Origin: Puniceicoccales bacterium
GTDB taxonomy: Bacteria > Verrucomicrobiota > Verrucomicrobiia > Opitutales > LL51
Length of the DNA: 9,256 bases
Assembly (NCBI GenBank): GCA_031259665.1
Contig: JAIRLD010000121.1
Span: forward strand, 1 to 9,256
Direction of reading: 5' to 3'
The translations under genes and the position numbers were made by a program. Position 1 is the first letter of the stretch. Each line of letters begins with the position of its first letter. This document shows, in pieces, positions 1 through 6,088 of the stretch. A model generated the notes under the pieces. It saw only the letters and a list, made by a program, of their open reading frames with translations, searched no databases and had not been told where the DNA came from.

Positions 1-142
1 CGGAAATATGTTTAGTAGAAAGCTATAACTCCGTGCTTAGATATTATCTGGCCAGGCTTCAAAGAAGGACAAAGTGCTATAGCAAAAATTTGGAGATGTT
101 GAGGCTTTCTGTCGCTTTGTTGCTCCATTATTGAAAATCTCC

Positions 143-170
143 ATATCTTTAGTTGTCGATGCCATTTTTT
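143..170. repeat. short direct repeat, copy 1 (second copy 331-358)
   Basis: Positions 143-170 match 331-358 without gaps at 24 of 28 bases, and all four differences are transitions. The second copy runs straight into the 67-bp repeat at 352-418, so 143-170 looks like a truncated copy of a longer element spanning about 331-418. Confidence 0.6.
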
Positions 171-351
171 CCTGGTCTTCTTAATGGCACCATCTTTTTC
201 TCCTTGTAAAGATCATCCACTTCAACAGATAATCTAATCAAGCTTAGGGGAATAGTTTTCATTTAATCTTCCTAGGCCCTTTTCCCTTTTATTCAAGCCA
301 TTTCATTTCGCCATTCACGTATACTATGCTATATCTTCAGTTGTCAATGCC

Positions 352-418
352 GCTTTTTGTGGAGCAAGTGTTTTCGGAGAAAAGATGATTATTGATTGGA
401 ATTTAGCTGAGTAATAAA
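352..418. repeat. 67-bp dispersed repeat, copy 1
   Basis: This stretch, from GCTTTTTG to TAATAAA, aligns without gaps to 2370-2436. I count 55 identical bases of 67, with 11 transitions and one transversion. On the minus strand both copies have an open frame reading roughly YY-x-x-KFQSII with later TL and QK matches, but neither has a start codon and both run into stops. The coding meaning is therefore unclear. The two copies flank the two pseudogenes. Confidence 0.7.
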
Positions 419-480
419 TAAATAAAATACCAACAAAGGGTTAAAAACTTTTAAGGAATAAAAACATTGGTTCTAGACAT

Positions 481-537
481 GTCACTCGCTCCAACCCTCT
501 ACCGCTGAGCATGGGAGCCATTTATCAGTTTGTCAAG
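481..537. repeat. 57-bp repeat family, isolated diverged copy
   Basis: A solitary copy of the repeat that is clustered at 4565-5015. It starts GTCACTCGCTCC, keeps CCCTCTACC and GGGAG in the middle and ends TTTGTCAAG. It has exactly the 57-bp length of three of the clustered copies. It is the most diverged member, with the central CCTTGG box changed. It lies just beyond the stop of the broken ankyrin gene. Confidence 0.65.
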
Positions 538-546
538 TAATTTAAA

Positions 547-1777
547 CTATGTGGTTTGGAGTCGCAACCCATCGATGTAGCGTTGAAACGCACTTCTCTC
601 CGTCTCATCGTATATTGCCTTTCTTCTTTGAATGGCAGCAACAAAAAGTGGTTTATCGGCATCGATTTGGGTATCGATTTCTGCTCCATTATCGATTAAT
701 AGCTCTGTAATTTCAGGATGATTATAAATCCATGCTAAAAGCAGCAGAGTTAGACCATTTTTATCTCTAACATTTACATTTGCTCCGTGCTCGATCAGTA
801 ATTTTGCGACTTCAATATTACCATGCCATGCCACTTCGTGCAACGCTATCCCTCCATTAATATCGGTTTTGCTTACATCGGCTTTATTATTTAGTAAAAA
901 TTATACAATCCCAAGTCCTTTATCTTGATATATCTTAGCGGCTGCAGCCAAAAATGAGGATCCTTTGTGTATCGAATTTACATCCACACCTTCTTCTTTG
1001 ATAATTAATTTTACTCTTTGTAACGCTGTTTTAGGAGTGCGAGATGCATTAAAAATCGCATTCCATAGGCGTTGCTTTGGAGAGCGATTCAGAAGGCGTA
1101 TGGCCTCATCTAATCGGCATTTTTTCTTCTGGAGTCCATTCCCTTTCCCGTAGTGCTGTGATGAGCTCTATTTGGAGTAATTTTTCCAAATCGATGTTTA
1201 TTTGGGGTAGCTCTTCGGACGTAAACCATTCTTTAAATTGTCGTGCCACTGAATGTTTAAATAGTTCTTCCCAGCCAGAATCTTGTCCCAGTAAATACTC
1301 CGATAGTTTGTCTAAAAGGTGGCTATAAACCTCCGACTCGTGACCTTCCGGATTACATTCCTCTACAAATTTTCTATCTTCTTCACTTAGCGCCGAGAAT
1401 GGCAAATTAGCACGCTCCAAATGTTCTTCTAAGATTTGGAGTTCTTCGATTTTCCCTTCCATATCCAAATATTCTTTTACATCTTCGATTATTGCCTCTT
1501 GATCATCCTTATCTAATTTTTCCCTTATGATTTGAAGCATTAAATCCAGATCATCCCTATTCACATGATTCATTAGGATTTCGACTGCTAAGACTCGATC
1601 ATTAAAATTGGAATAATCTTCTATAGCCTGGGCAAATCGGGCCATATTATCATTCCCTTCTTCTGGTTCAGAGCTTCCCTGTGACTCCGGTTTTCCCTGA
1701 TGATTTATTAGGATTTCGACCCCTTCAAAATCCGGCACAAGATTTTCTTTTGGCTCAGAGCCTACCAATTCATCCAC
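547..1777 (-). pseudogene. broken ankyrin-repeat protein gene
   Basis: Three minus-strand pieces join into one former protein of about 410 residues. The 5' piece (1777 down to 1106, GTG start) gives 223 acidic, helical, cytoplasmic-type residues with no signal peptide and no family I recognise. It holds an internal repeat, VEILINH and VEILMNH, encoded by a 20-bp repeat 135 bp apart. It ends at TGA 1106-1108, just after a run of six A (plus-strand 1120-1125). Dropping one A continues the protein into the next frame (CRLDEAIRLLNRSPKQ...), which reads into three ankyrin repeats, for example NIEVAKLLIEHGANVNVRD. An in-frame TAA at 901-903 interrupts the first ankyrin repeat, where an ordinary residue, perhaps Gln, would be expected. 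An ORF from TTG 843 to 547 survives. Ankyrin proteins in host-associated bacteria are often effectors. With two lesions this copy is probably dead. The domain call is firm, the fusion is inference from reading continuity. Confidence 0.75.
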
Positions 1778-1826
1778 TAAACCTCAGCTTGAGGAGCACA
1801 AAAGCCCCCAGCTGACACCCATTATC

Positions 1827-1858
1827 CATCCTTTTATCTTTACCGTAATAAAAGGATG
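1827..1858. repeat. 11-bp inverted repeat, possible translation-control hairpin
   Basis: CATCCTTTTAT (1827-1837) and ATAAAAGGATG (1848-1858) are perfect inverse complements around a 10-base loop. On the minus strand the 3' arm holds a Shine-Dalgarno-like AAAGGA, and an ATG at 1829-1827 lies on the edge of the stem. That ATG opens a 19-codon frame that ends by overlapping the GTG start of the ankyrin pseudogene, one base out of frame. No T-run follows the stem on either strand, so a terminator is unlikely. It could be an operator or a stem that masks the ribosome-binding site. Confidence 0.45.
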
Positions 1859-1898
1859 AACATTATTAATAGTATGTCAACTGTTTATTTTAATATTA

Positions 1899-2313
1899 TC
1901 AATGGCGTATCATACCATACATACGATTCATGCTTTCCTTTGTCGAACGTTCTGTAATTTTTACTCCGTCCGTACCGAATTTCCTGTTGGATTGTCGCTT
2001 GCTTTGTATTCGTCGATTTGTATCTCTTGTGTTCTTTTTGCTTTTTTCTTCTTTTACTAGCTTCGCTCTGATCTTTGTCCAATCTGCTTCGGCTAGGTCA
2101 ACCGTTTTCCATTTTTGTGGGGAAATCTATCCTTGCCAGCTTCGCTATGATCTCTGCTCGACCCTCTTCGGTCAGGTCCGTCGATTCCCTCTCCGATGAA
2201 AGATTTAATTGTTAGCTTGCCTGGACCGACGTGATCGCAGCGATCGAGCTTCCTAAAAGAAGACTACCAATAACATTATTTCTTAAACTTTTTCTAACTT
2301 TAATAATCATCAT
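1899..2313 (-). pseudogene. decayed secreted-protein gene
   Basis: The minus strand has GAAAGGA seven bases before ATG 2313, then 33 codons forming a textbook Sec signal peptide: basic start (MMIIKVRKSLR), hydrophobic core (VIGSLLLGSSIAAI), and a VQA-type cleavage site. TAA at 2212-2214 follows at once. The same frame then reads 37 codons (QLNLSSERE..., DLTEEGRAEIIAKLARIDF) to TGA at 2098-2100. One frame over, a further 67 codons start VDLAEADWTKIRAKLVKEEK and end at TGA 1899-1901. The DLTEEG and DLAEAD stretches are copies of one unit in a 79-bp tandem duplication; 79 is not a multiple of three, so the duplication carries its own frameshift. The restored product would be a small, very basic exported protein of about 138 residues, family unknown. 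Other ORFs over this area on both strands look like shadows. Confidence 0.6.
2049..2178. repeat. 79-bp imperfect tandem duplication
   Basis: Two adjacent similar segments, with GACCTGACCGAAG (minus strand from 2178) and GACCTAGCCGAAG (minus strand from 2099), lie 79 bases apart. The similarity continues through GAAGCTGG and GAAGCTAG. They form the core of the decayed secreted-protein gene and account for its one-base frame change. Confidence 0.55.
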
Positions 2314-2369
2314 AATTTAATCCTTTCTAATATGATATTTTGGTTTCTTTAATATAGCATTTTAGTATT

Positions 2370-2436
2370 GCTTTTTGCAGAGTAAGTGTTTCTGGGCGAA
2401 AGGCGATTATTGATTGGAATTTAACTGGGTAATAAA
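2370..2436. repeat. 67-bp dispersed repeat, copy 2
   Basis: The partner of 352-418, in the same orientation, about 2 kb away and without a single indel. It lies upstream of the decayed secreted-protein gene. The bases after it, up to about 2606, show no gene or RNA I can recognise. Confidence 0.7.
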
Positions 2437-2606
2437 GAGTAGGTCATCTCGGATTTTTTCTGAATGGTTTTGACGATGTGGAAGCGAAAGGCATTAGAAG
2501 CGGTTTAATTTAGGAGTAACACGATTTTCACAAATAAATGTTTGGTCCAGTTGAGTGTGTGCTGCGTAAATGACGGAGATAAAATTTTTTATTGCTATCG
2601 AAATTA

Positions 2607-2635
2607 TTGACAAAAAGTACCTTTGTGTGCATGCT
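2607..2635 (+). promoter_or_regulatory. possible promoter for the LysM protein gene
   Basis: A perfect TTGACA (2607-2612) is followed after 17 bases by CATGCT, a poor -10 that matches TATAAT at three of six positions. It lies just upstream of ATG 2650. The -35 is the only strong part. Confidence 0.3.
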
Positions 2636-2649
2636 TTAGGACAGAGATT

Positions 2650-3270
2650 ATGCTGAGGCGAATTATATGGATATTGTTTATGATGAATGCCGTAGCCGCG
2701 GGAGAACCGAAAAAAAAAGACGCTCTTTCATACCTAAAAGGTACTCCCGAAAGAGAAGAACTTGCGAAAAATATAGCGGCTCTGCAGGAAAATGTTGGTA
2801 GTTTAGCAAGCACTGTGCGTCATCTGCAAAAGGAAATAGAACTTTTAAAATTTCAGGGCGATTCACTTTCGGCAACTCAAACAACTCAAATAAAAAAAAT
2901 TGCCGAGGAAGTATACAAACAACATGATACCATAGGCGTCGTCGATCAGAAAGTAAACGCACTATCGCTTAAATCTTCACAAGAAATCAATACTCTATCC
3001 GAAAAGGTTAGTAACGCACTTGGTGTCATCATTTCGCTTATCAATGCCCAGCAGAAATTATCGAATGTAGTCACAGGATCCGAAACAAAGCAGTCCGCAG
3101 GGGAGGTCTACGAAGTGGAAGCTAACGAAACACTGGATAGTATTGCAACGAAGTTCAAAACAACTAAGGAAGCTATCAAAAAACTGAATTTTATTACCGA
3201 TGAAAATCATTTACCCATAGGGCTAATGCTCTTCATCCCGCAAACAAAATTTAGTTCTCCAATAAAATAA
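2650..3270 (+). CDS. exported coiled-coil protein with C-terminal LysM domain
   Basis: A 206-residue protein of the cell envelope. I start it at ATG 2650 rather than the in-frame TTG at 2623, because a Sec signal peptide then begins at once: MLRRIIWILFMMNAVAA, with a cut likely after AVAA near residue 17. Residues 30-140 are polar heptad-like sequence (ALQENVGSLASTV, HLQKEIELL, IKKIAEEVYKQ) typical of a coiled coil. Residues 152-198 form a LysM domain (YEVEANETLDSIATKF ... LNFITDE ... LPIGLMLFIPQ), the fold that binds peptidoglycan N-acetylglucosamine chains. There is no catalytic domain, so it is probably a structural or tethering protein of the periplasm. It lies 127 bp upstream of parB on the same strand; any functional link is unproven. 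The ribosome-binding site is weak. Confidence 0.8.
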   Translation: MLRRIIWILFMMNAVAAGEPKKKDALSYLKGTPEREELAKNIAALQENVGSLASTVRHLQKEIELLKFQGDSLSATQTTQIKKIAEEVYKQHDTIGVVDQKVNALSLKSSQEINTLSEKVSNALGVIISLINAQQKLSNVVTGSETKQSAGEVYEVEANETLDSIATKFKTTKEAIKKLNFITDENHLPIGLMLFIPQTKFSSPIK

Positions 3271-3305
3271 TAAATGGATATCGATAGAGAGTCAAAATTT
3301 GGATT

Positions 3306-3319
3306 CGATGGTTCCATCG
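3306..3319. repeat. inverted repeat between LysM gene and parB
   Basis: CGATGGTTCCATCG has perfect 6-base arms with two bases between them. A short T-run (3330-3334) follows after ten bases. It could be a weak terminator for the LysM gene or a protein-binding site; the spacing to the T-run is too long for a good intrinsic terminator. Confidence 0.35.
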
Positions 3320-3397
3320 CAAACAATACTTTTTCGTGTTCCGAAGTGGATGTTACTGTTCTACATTGCAAATTGAAAGACGTAGGGAGGATAACAC

Positions 3398-4303
3398 ATG
3401 CCTATAAATAGGAAATTAAGACTCGGACGTGGCCTCGATGGTCTCATGGCGGACGGTGTTTCCGGACAACGGGAAGAAGAGAAGGCATCAGCAGTTTCCG
3501 ATGAAAGGGAAGATTTAGGAGGAGTTTGTGAGTTACCGATTGAGTGTATTATTCCCAATGAAAAGCAGGCTCGAAAAGATTTTAATATGGCAGCAATCCG
3601 TGAGTTAGCCCATAGTATTCAGCGGGAAGGGTTGCTACAGCCGATTGTCGTACGTCCTATAGCGGAGGGACAATTTTCCATTGTGGCCGGAGAACGGCGA
3701 TTTCGTGCGGTGCAACTTTTAGGGAAAGAAAAAATTCTCGCCCGAATTGTTTACAGCGATGAGCGGGATTGTGTCATTATTTCACTCATCGAAAATTTAC
3801 AACGGGAATCTTTAAATCCCGTGGAGGAAGCTGCGGGATTCGTTCAATTGGCCGATGAGTACGGTTTCACGCAGGAGCAAATTGCACAGCGGGTAGGCAA
3901 AGCGCGTACCACGATTGCTAATTCTATGCGCCTTCTTAATTTGGAGGAAGAAATTTTATCTCCCCTTAAATTAGGTAGGATTACAGTGGGCCATGCGAAA
4001 ATTCTATTGGGCATTGATAATCCCTCGATACGTCTACAACTATTGGAAAAGATTCTTACAGGCGATTTAAATATTCGTCAAACGGAGCGTCAAGCGAACA
4101 TTTTAAAATCGAGTGGGTCTGTGGTGATGCCATCGACACCGCGTGAACTTAGCGAATCACTCATAAAGATTGAAAAGCAGATTGCGCAACAATTGGCGGC
4201 CAATGTTTCATTGCAACACGGTTCGACACACGGAAAAATTATCATCGAGTATCGGGGGGAGCAAGAGTTATTGCGTATCATTCAATCCATGGGTATCGAG
4301 TAA
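3398..4303 (+). CDS. parB: chromosome-partitioning protein ParB
   Basis: A 301-residue ParB/Spo0J CTPase clamp that loads at parS sites, spreads on DNA and works with the ATPase ParA in chromosome segregation. The start is fixed by GGGAGG seven bases before the ATG. The N-terminus carries LGRGLDGLM (9-17), the usual ParA-contact segment. The N-terminal CTP-binding domain has IIPNEKQARKDF (51-62), EGLLQPIVVRP (77-87), GERRFRA (98-104) and ENLQRESLNPVEEA (132-145). A helix-turn-helix follows (TQEQIAQRVGKARTTIANSMRLL, 158-180), and a C-terminal dimerisation domain (KIIIEYRGEQELLRIIQSMG, 280-299). Length is normal and all motifs look intact. Oddly, the upstream neighbour is a LysM protein gene, not parA, which usually lies directly before parB. 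I found no good parS site in the window. Confidence 0.96.
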   Translation: MPINRKLRLGRGLDGLMADGVSGQREEEKASAVSDEREDLGGVCELPIECIIPNEKQARKDFNMAAIRELAHSIQREGLLQPIVVRPIAEGQFSIVAGERRFRAVQLLGKEKILARIVYSDERDCVIISLIENLQRESLNPVEEAAGFVQLADEYGFTQEQIAQRVGKARTTIANSMRLLNLEEEILSPLKLGRITVGHAKILLGIDNPSIRLQLLEKILTGDLNIRQTERQANILKSSGSVVMPSTPRELSESLIKIEKQIAQQLAANVSLQHGSTHGKIIIEYRGEQELLRIIQSMGIE

Positions 4304-4307
4304 AAGT

Positions 4308-4472
4308 ATGGGACAATTTCGAGAGAAGTGGATGAAATTTTCTAATTTTTGCTATTATTTTTATCGAATTGGTGTGCGATTTTTGCTCATTCGCATGCCA
4401 TTTTTTCTCATACATTTATTTTTTGCTTTGCTTTTCAATGCTTGTCGGAAGCGTAGGTCCGATACGTTATAG
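4308..4472 (+). CDS. possible 54-residue basic membrane peptide
   Basis: The ATG at 4308 lies four bases after the parB stop. The peptide starts MGQFREKWMKF, has a hydrophobic stretch at about residues 27-46 (FLLIRMPFFLIHLFFALLF) and ends in a basic tail (CRKRRSDTL). This suggests one membrane span with basic ends. No clear Shine-Dalgarno is visible; translation could be coupled to parB. I recognise no family and it could be a chance ORF in T-rich DNA. Confidence 0.35.
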   Translation: MGQFREKWMKFSNFCYYFYRIGVRFLLIRMPFFLIHLFFALLFNACRKRRSDTL

Positions 4473-4510
4473 TAAATATTTATGGGTTGCAATTCGTTCA
4501 TAGGATCGTT

Positions 4511-4537
4511 TTGACGGTAAAGCAAAAAATCTATAAA
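4511..4537 (+). promoter_or_regulatory. possible promoter upstream of the repeat cluster
   Basis: TTGACG (4511-4516) and TATAAA (4532-4537) are close to consensus, but only 15 bases separate them (17 is usual). If active it would transcribe the 57-bp repeat cluster, which encodes no recognisable protein. Confidence 0.25.
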
Positions 4538-4564
4538 TATTGTTTTTCTGGTAACAAACATGCC

Positions 4565-5015
4565 GTTCGCTCCCACTCTCTACCTCCTGGCCTTGGAAGG
4601 AAACCGGTGGCTGTCAAGAGATTTATAACGATAATAAAAGATTTAAAATCGCTTGATACAGGTTGAGGAGTTTTTTTGTTTGCCACTTTTGGGCGCATCG
4701 CTTGCTTTTGACGCGTCGCTTATTCCCACCCTCTACTTCCTAACCTTGGGAGGAATTCGGCGGCTGTCAAGTTACTTTTGGAAAAATTTTTCTCAAAAAG
4801 CAAAACGCGTCGCTTGCTCCCGCCCTCTATCTCCTAACCTTGGAAGGAATCTGGCAGTTGTCAAAGGACTTATAACGGCGATGAGGATTTAAAATCGCTT
4901 GATACGGGTTGGGATTTTTTTGGGCTGCCGCTTTTGACATGTCGCTTGCTTTTGACGCGCCGCTCGCTCCCACCCTCTACCTTCTAGCCTTGGGAGAAAA
5001 CCGGCAGTTGTCAAG
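4565..5015. repeat. cluster of four 57-bp repeats in two ~246-bp tandem units
   Basis: Copies lie at 4565-4618, 4715-4771, 4809-4865 and 4959-5015. The shared core is roughly GTCGCTTGCTCCCACCCTC, then TACCTCCTAACCTTGGGAGG, then a CGG box, ending in TGTCAAG. The CCTTGG boxes start at 4591, 4744, 4838 and 4988, so spacing alternates 153, 94, 150. This shows the array is a tandem duplication of a two-copy unit about 246 bp long. The spacer GATTTAAAATCGCTTGATAC also recurs, at 4640 and 4886. CCTCC and GGAGG within a copy can pair into a short stem. The copies translate similarly in one plus frame (APTLY-LLTLGG-like), but without a consistent start or stop, so I take them as non-coding. A fifth copy lies at 481-537. 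Confidence 0.8.
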
Positions 5016-5081
5016 TGGTTCAGAGGAATATTTTTTCAAAAAACAATTTTCTTGAAACAGTTCCCTGAAAATGAAATTAGA

Positions 5082-5104
5082 AAAAACAAAAATATTTTGT
5101 TTTT
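5082..5104. repeat. A/T-only inverted repeat
   Basis: AAAAACAAAA (5082-5091) and TTTTGTTTTT (5095-5104) pair perfectly around ATA. A stem with only two G:C pairs is a weak terminator at best. It separates the 57-bp repeat cluster from the pseudopilin region. Confidence 0.35.
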
Positions 5105-5108
5105 CCGC

Positions 5109-5139
5109 TTGACAAGATTCGCAAACTCGCAAGAATTAT
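5109..5139 (+). promoter_or_regulatory. possible promoter for the pseudopilin-like gene
   Basis: A perfect TTGACA (5109-5114) is followed after 19 bases by AATTAT (5134-5139, four of six consensus positions). The spacing is long. A transcript starting about 5146 would put the octamer array at the very 5' end of the mRNA and leave ATG 5143 outside it. So either this promoter is wrong or control by the array acts on transcription or mRNA rather than on reading frame. Confidence 0.25.
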
Positions 5140-5142
5140 TGC

Positions 5143-5235
5143 ATGTTTATTTTACAAAGCGACAAAGCGACAAAGCGACAAAGCGACAAAGCGACAAAGC
5201 GACAAAGCGACAAAGCGACAAAGCGTAAAAAGTAA
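5143..5235 (+). other. out-of-frame leader ORF carrying the octamer array
   Basis: The ATG at 5143 is the only conventional start codon placed to feed the pseudopilin frame. At nine octamers it reads MFILQSDKATKR, two more copies of the QSDKATKR unit with the last one ending in KK, and stops at TAA 5233 (30 residues). Adding one octamer or removing two puts the same ATG in frame with the pseudopilin. The product would then be a basic leader of about 40 residues ending KSKNKS directly before FTLVE, a reasonable prepilin leader. Confidence 0.5.
5154..5225 (+). repeat. nine perfect tandem octamers (ACAAAGCG)
   Basis: Nine uninterrupted, identical copies of ACAAAGCG (72 bp) immediately precede the pseudopilin coding frame. 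Eight is not a multiple of three, so each gain or loss by strand slippage changes the frame linking any upstream start to the downstream gene. Three octamers make 24 bp, so every frame reads as a repeating octapeptide. The total lack of mismatches suggests recent expansion or active slippage. Confidence 0.95.
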
Positions 5236-5251
5236 AAATAAATCTTTTACG

Positions 5252-5998
5252 TTGGTTGAAATTGTATTTACGATTGTTATCATTGGAATTTTACTAGCCA
5301 TTTTCTTGCCAGTGATGAGTGCAATCAAACTCAGCGCGCAAAAAGTAAAAGATATCTCCAATCTCCAAACAATTGCTGCTGCTTGGCGGGAATGCGCGAT
5401 CGAGCGGGGTGGAATTAGTCAAAATCTTGTCAATGCAACGGGCTTTGTTCAGAGATTGGCAGGTTATGATAAGACTAACATCTCCGATATGGTTTTTAAT
5501 GATCCCGGTGTTTGTATTTCTCCCGGCGATAAATATGCTTCCAAAGTTCAATGGCCAGCGATCTGTAAATTTGTCAGTGGAAAACTCTTTCATATTGAAG
5601 ATGCATGGAGCAAAAATAATACTGGTCTTGGAAGGGGTAGTGCTTGTAACCTTTTTAGCTATTGCTTGATCGCTAATTTGTCTGGAGATGTTCCTTTGGG
5701 TACAACACCTTTGGGGTTCACCCGTGGGTTAAAAATGAACGGTAAATGGCATTCTCAATATGGCTTGTATGGGGATAAAGGTGGCTACGTTATCTTCTGC
5801 GATGGCCATACAACCTGGTTCGATGGCAGTAAGCCAGCAAAATTCTTGAAATGGGACCAGTCGGGCTATACGAACAATATTCAGGAAGCAGTTCCCAGTA
5901 GCGCTTTTATTTCCGGTGGATGGTCTTTGAACCCTAACATTGCTGATGCAGACGGTTCAATCATGCTCCTCGAACATTGGGGTACCGGTGTGGATTAG
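5252..5998 (+). CDS. pseudopilin-like protein with prepilin N-terminus and H-x-DG C-terminus; start unresolved
   Basis: The formal start TTG 5252 lies inside the prepilin motif and cannot be the real one. The conserved sequence begins upstream at KSFTLVE (5240 on), followed by the hydrophobic helix IVFTIVIIGILLAIFLPV. This is a class III (type IV pilin/type II secretion) signal, cut before Phe, with Glu at mature position 5. The rest (VKDISNLQTIAAAWRECA ... GYVIFCDGHTTWFDGSKP) matches the 'prepilin-type N-terminal cleavage/methylation' proteins with a C-terminal H-and-DG signature that are numerous in Verrucomicrobiota, Lentisphaerae and Planctomycetes; their exact role is mostly unknown. The frame is open back to TAG 5078 but contains no ATG, GTG or TTG before 5252. 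With nine octamers the gene appears switched off or broken. It converges on smpB. The family call is firm, the OFF state is inference. Confidence 0.85.
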   Translation: MVEIVFTIVIIGILLAIFLPVMSAIKLSAQKVKDISNLQTIAAAWRECAIERGGISQNLVNATGFVQRLAGYDKTNISDMVFNDPGVCISPGDKYASKVQWPAICKFVSGKLFHIEDAWSKNNTGLGRGSACNLFSYCLIANLSGDVPLGTTPLGFTRGLKMNGKWHSQYGLYGDKGGYVIFCDGHTTWFDGSKPAKFLKWDQSGYTNNIQEAVPSSAFISGGWSLNPNIADADGSIMLLEHWGTGVD

Positions 5999-6088
5999 GA
6001 AGATGAAAATTAGGAATATCACGACTGGCGAATGATTGTAGCCTGGAAAGGTTTAGTACCGAATTTTCCCGAAGATCCAATATTTTCA

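Larger units (their letters stand above)
1..546. other. gene-poor stretch with dispersed repeats
   Basis: I see no convincing gene here. The only ORF with a plausible ribosome-binding site is on the minus strand at 149-262 (37 codons, AGGAAG four bases before the ATG). Its product begins MKTIPLSLIRL, ends KNGIDN and matches no family I know. Its 3' end lies inside the short repeat at 143-170, so it may be an accident of repeat sequence. The stretch also holds one copy of the 67-bp repeat (352-418) and one copy of the 57-bp repeat family (481-537). It follows the 3' end of the broken ankyrin gene and is probably eroded accessory DNA. Confidence 0.5.

Noticed and set aside
110..121. Inverted single copy of the octamer (GTCGCTTTGT)
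   Set aside because: One partial copy of a 10-base string in 9 kb can easily be chance, and there is no array.
1885..2082. 65-codon Lys-rich minus-strand ORF
   Set aside because: The neighbouring frame continues the duplicated D-L-x-E unit and ends at 1899. This frame looks like its shadow, though neither is proven.
1930..2199. 89-codon hydrophobic plus-strand ORF
   Set aside because: It lies antisense to the decayed secreted-protein gene. Its hydrophobicity comes from T-rich complement of Lys-rich codons, and no ribosome site is visible.
3337..3354. parS-like site before parB (TGTTCC ... AGTGGA)
   Set aside because: The half-sites resemble parS, but the centre has an extra base and the right half is poor. 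It is not a credible palindrome.
4653..4892. 79-codon plus-strand ORF across the repeats
   Set aside because: It only reads through two repeat copies and their spacers. It has no ribosome-binding site and no family resemblance.
4565..5015. CRISPR array
   Set aside because: Only four degenerate copies of 54-57 bp, alternating intervals, and spacers that are themselves repeated. No cas gene nearby.
5999..6088. Terminator between the converging pseudopilin and smpB genes
   Set aside because: I could find no stem followed by a T-run on either strand.
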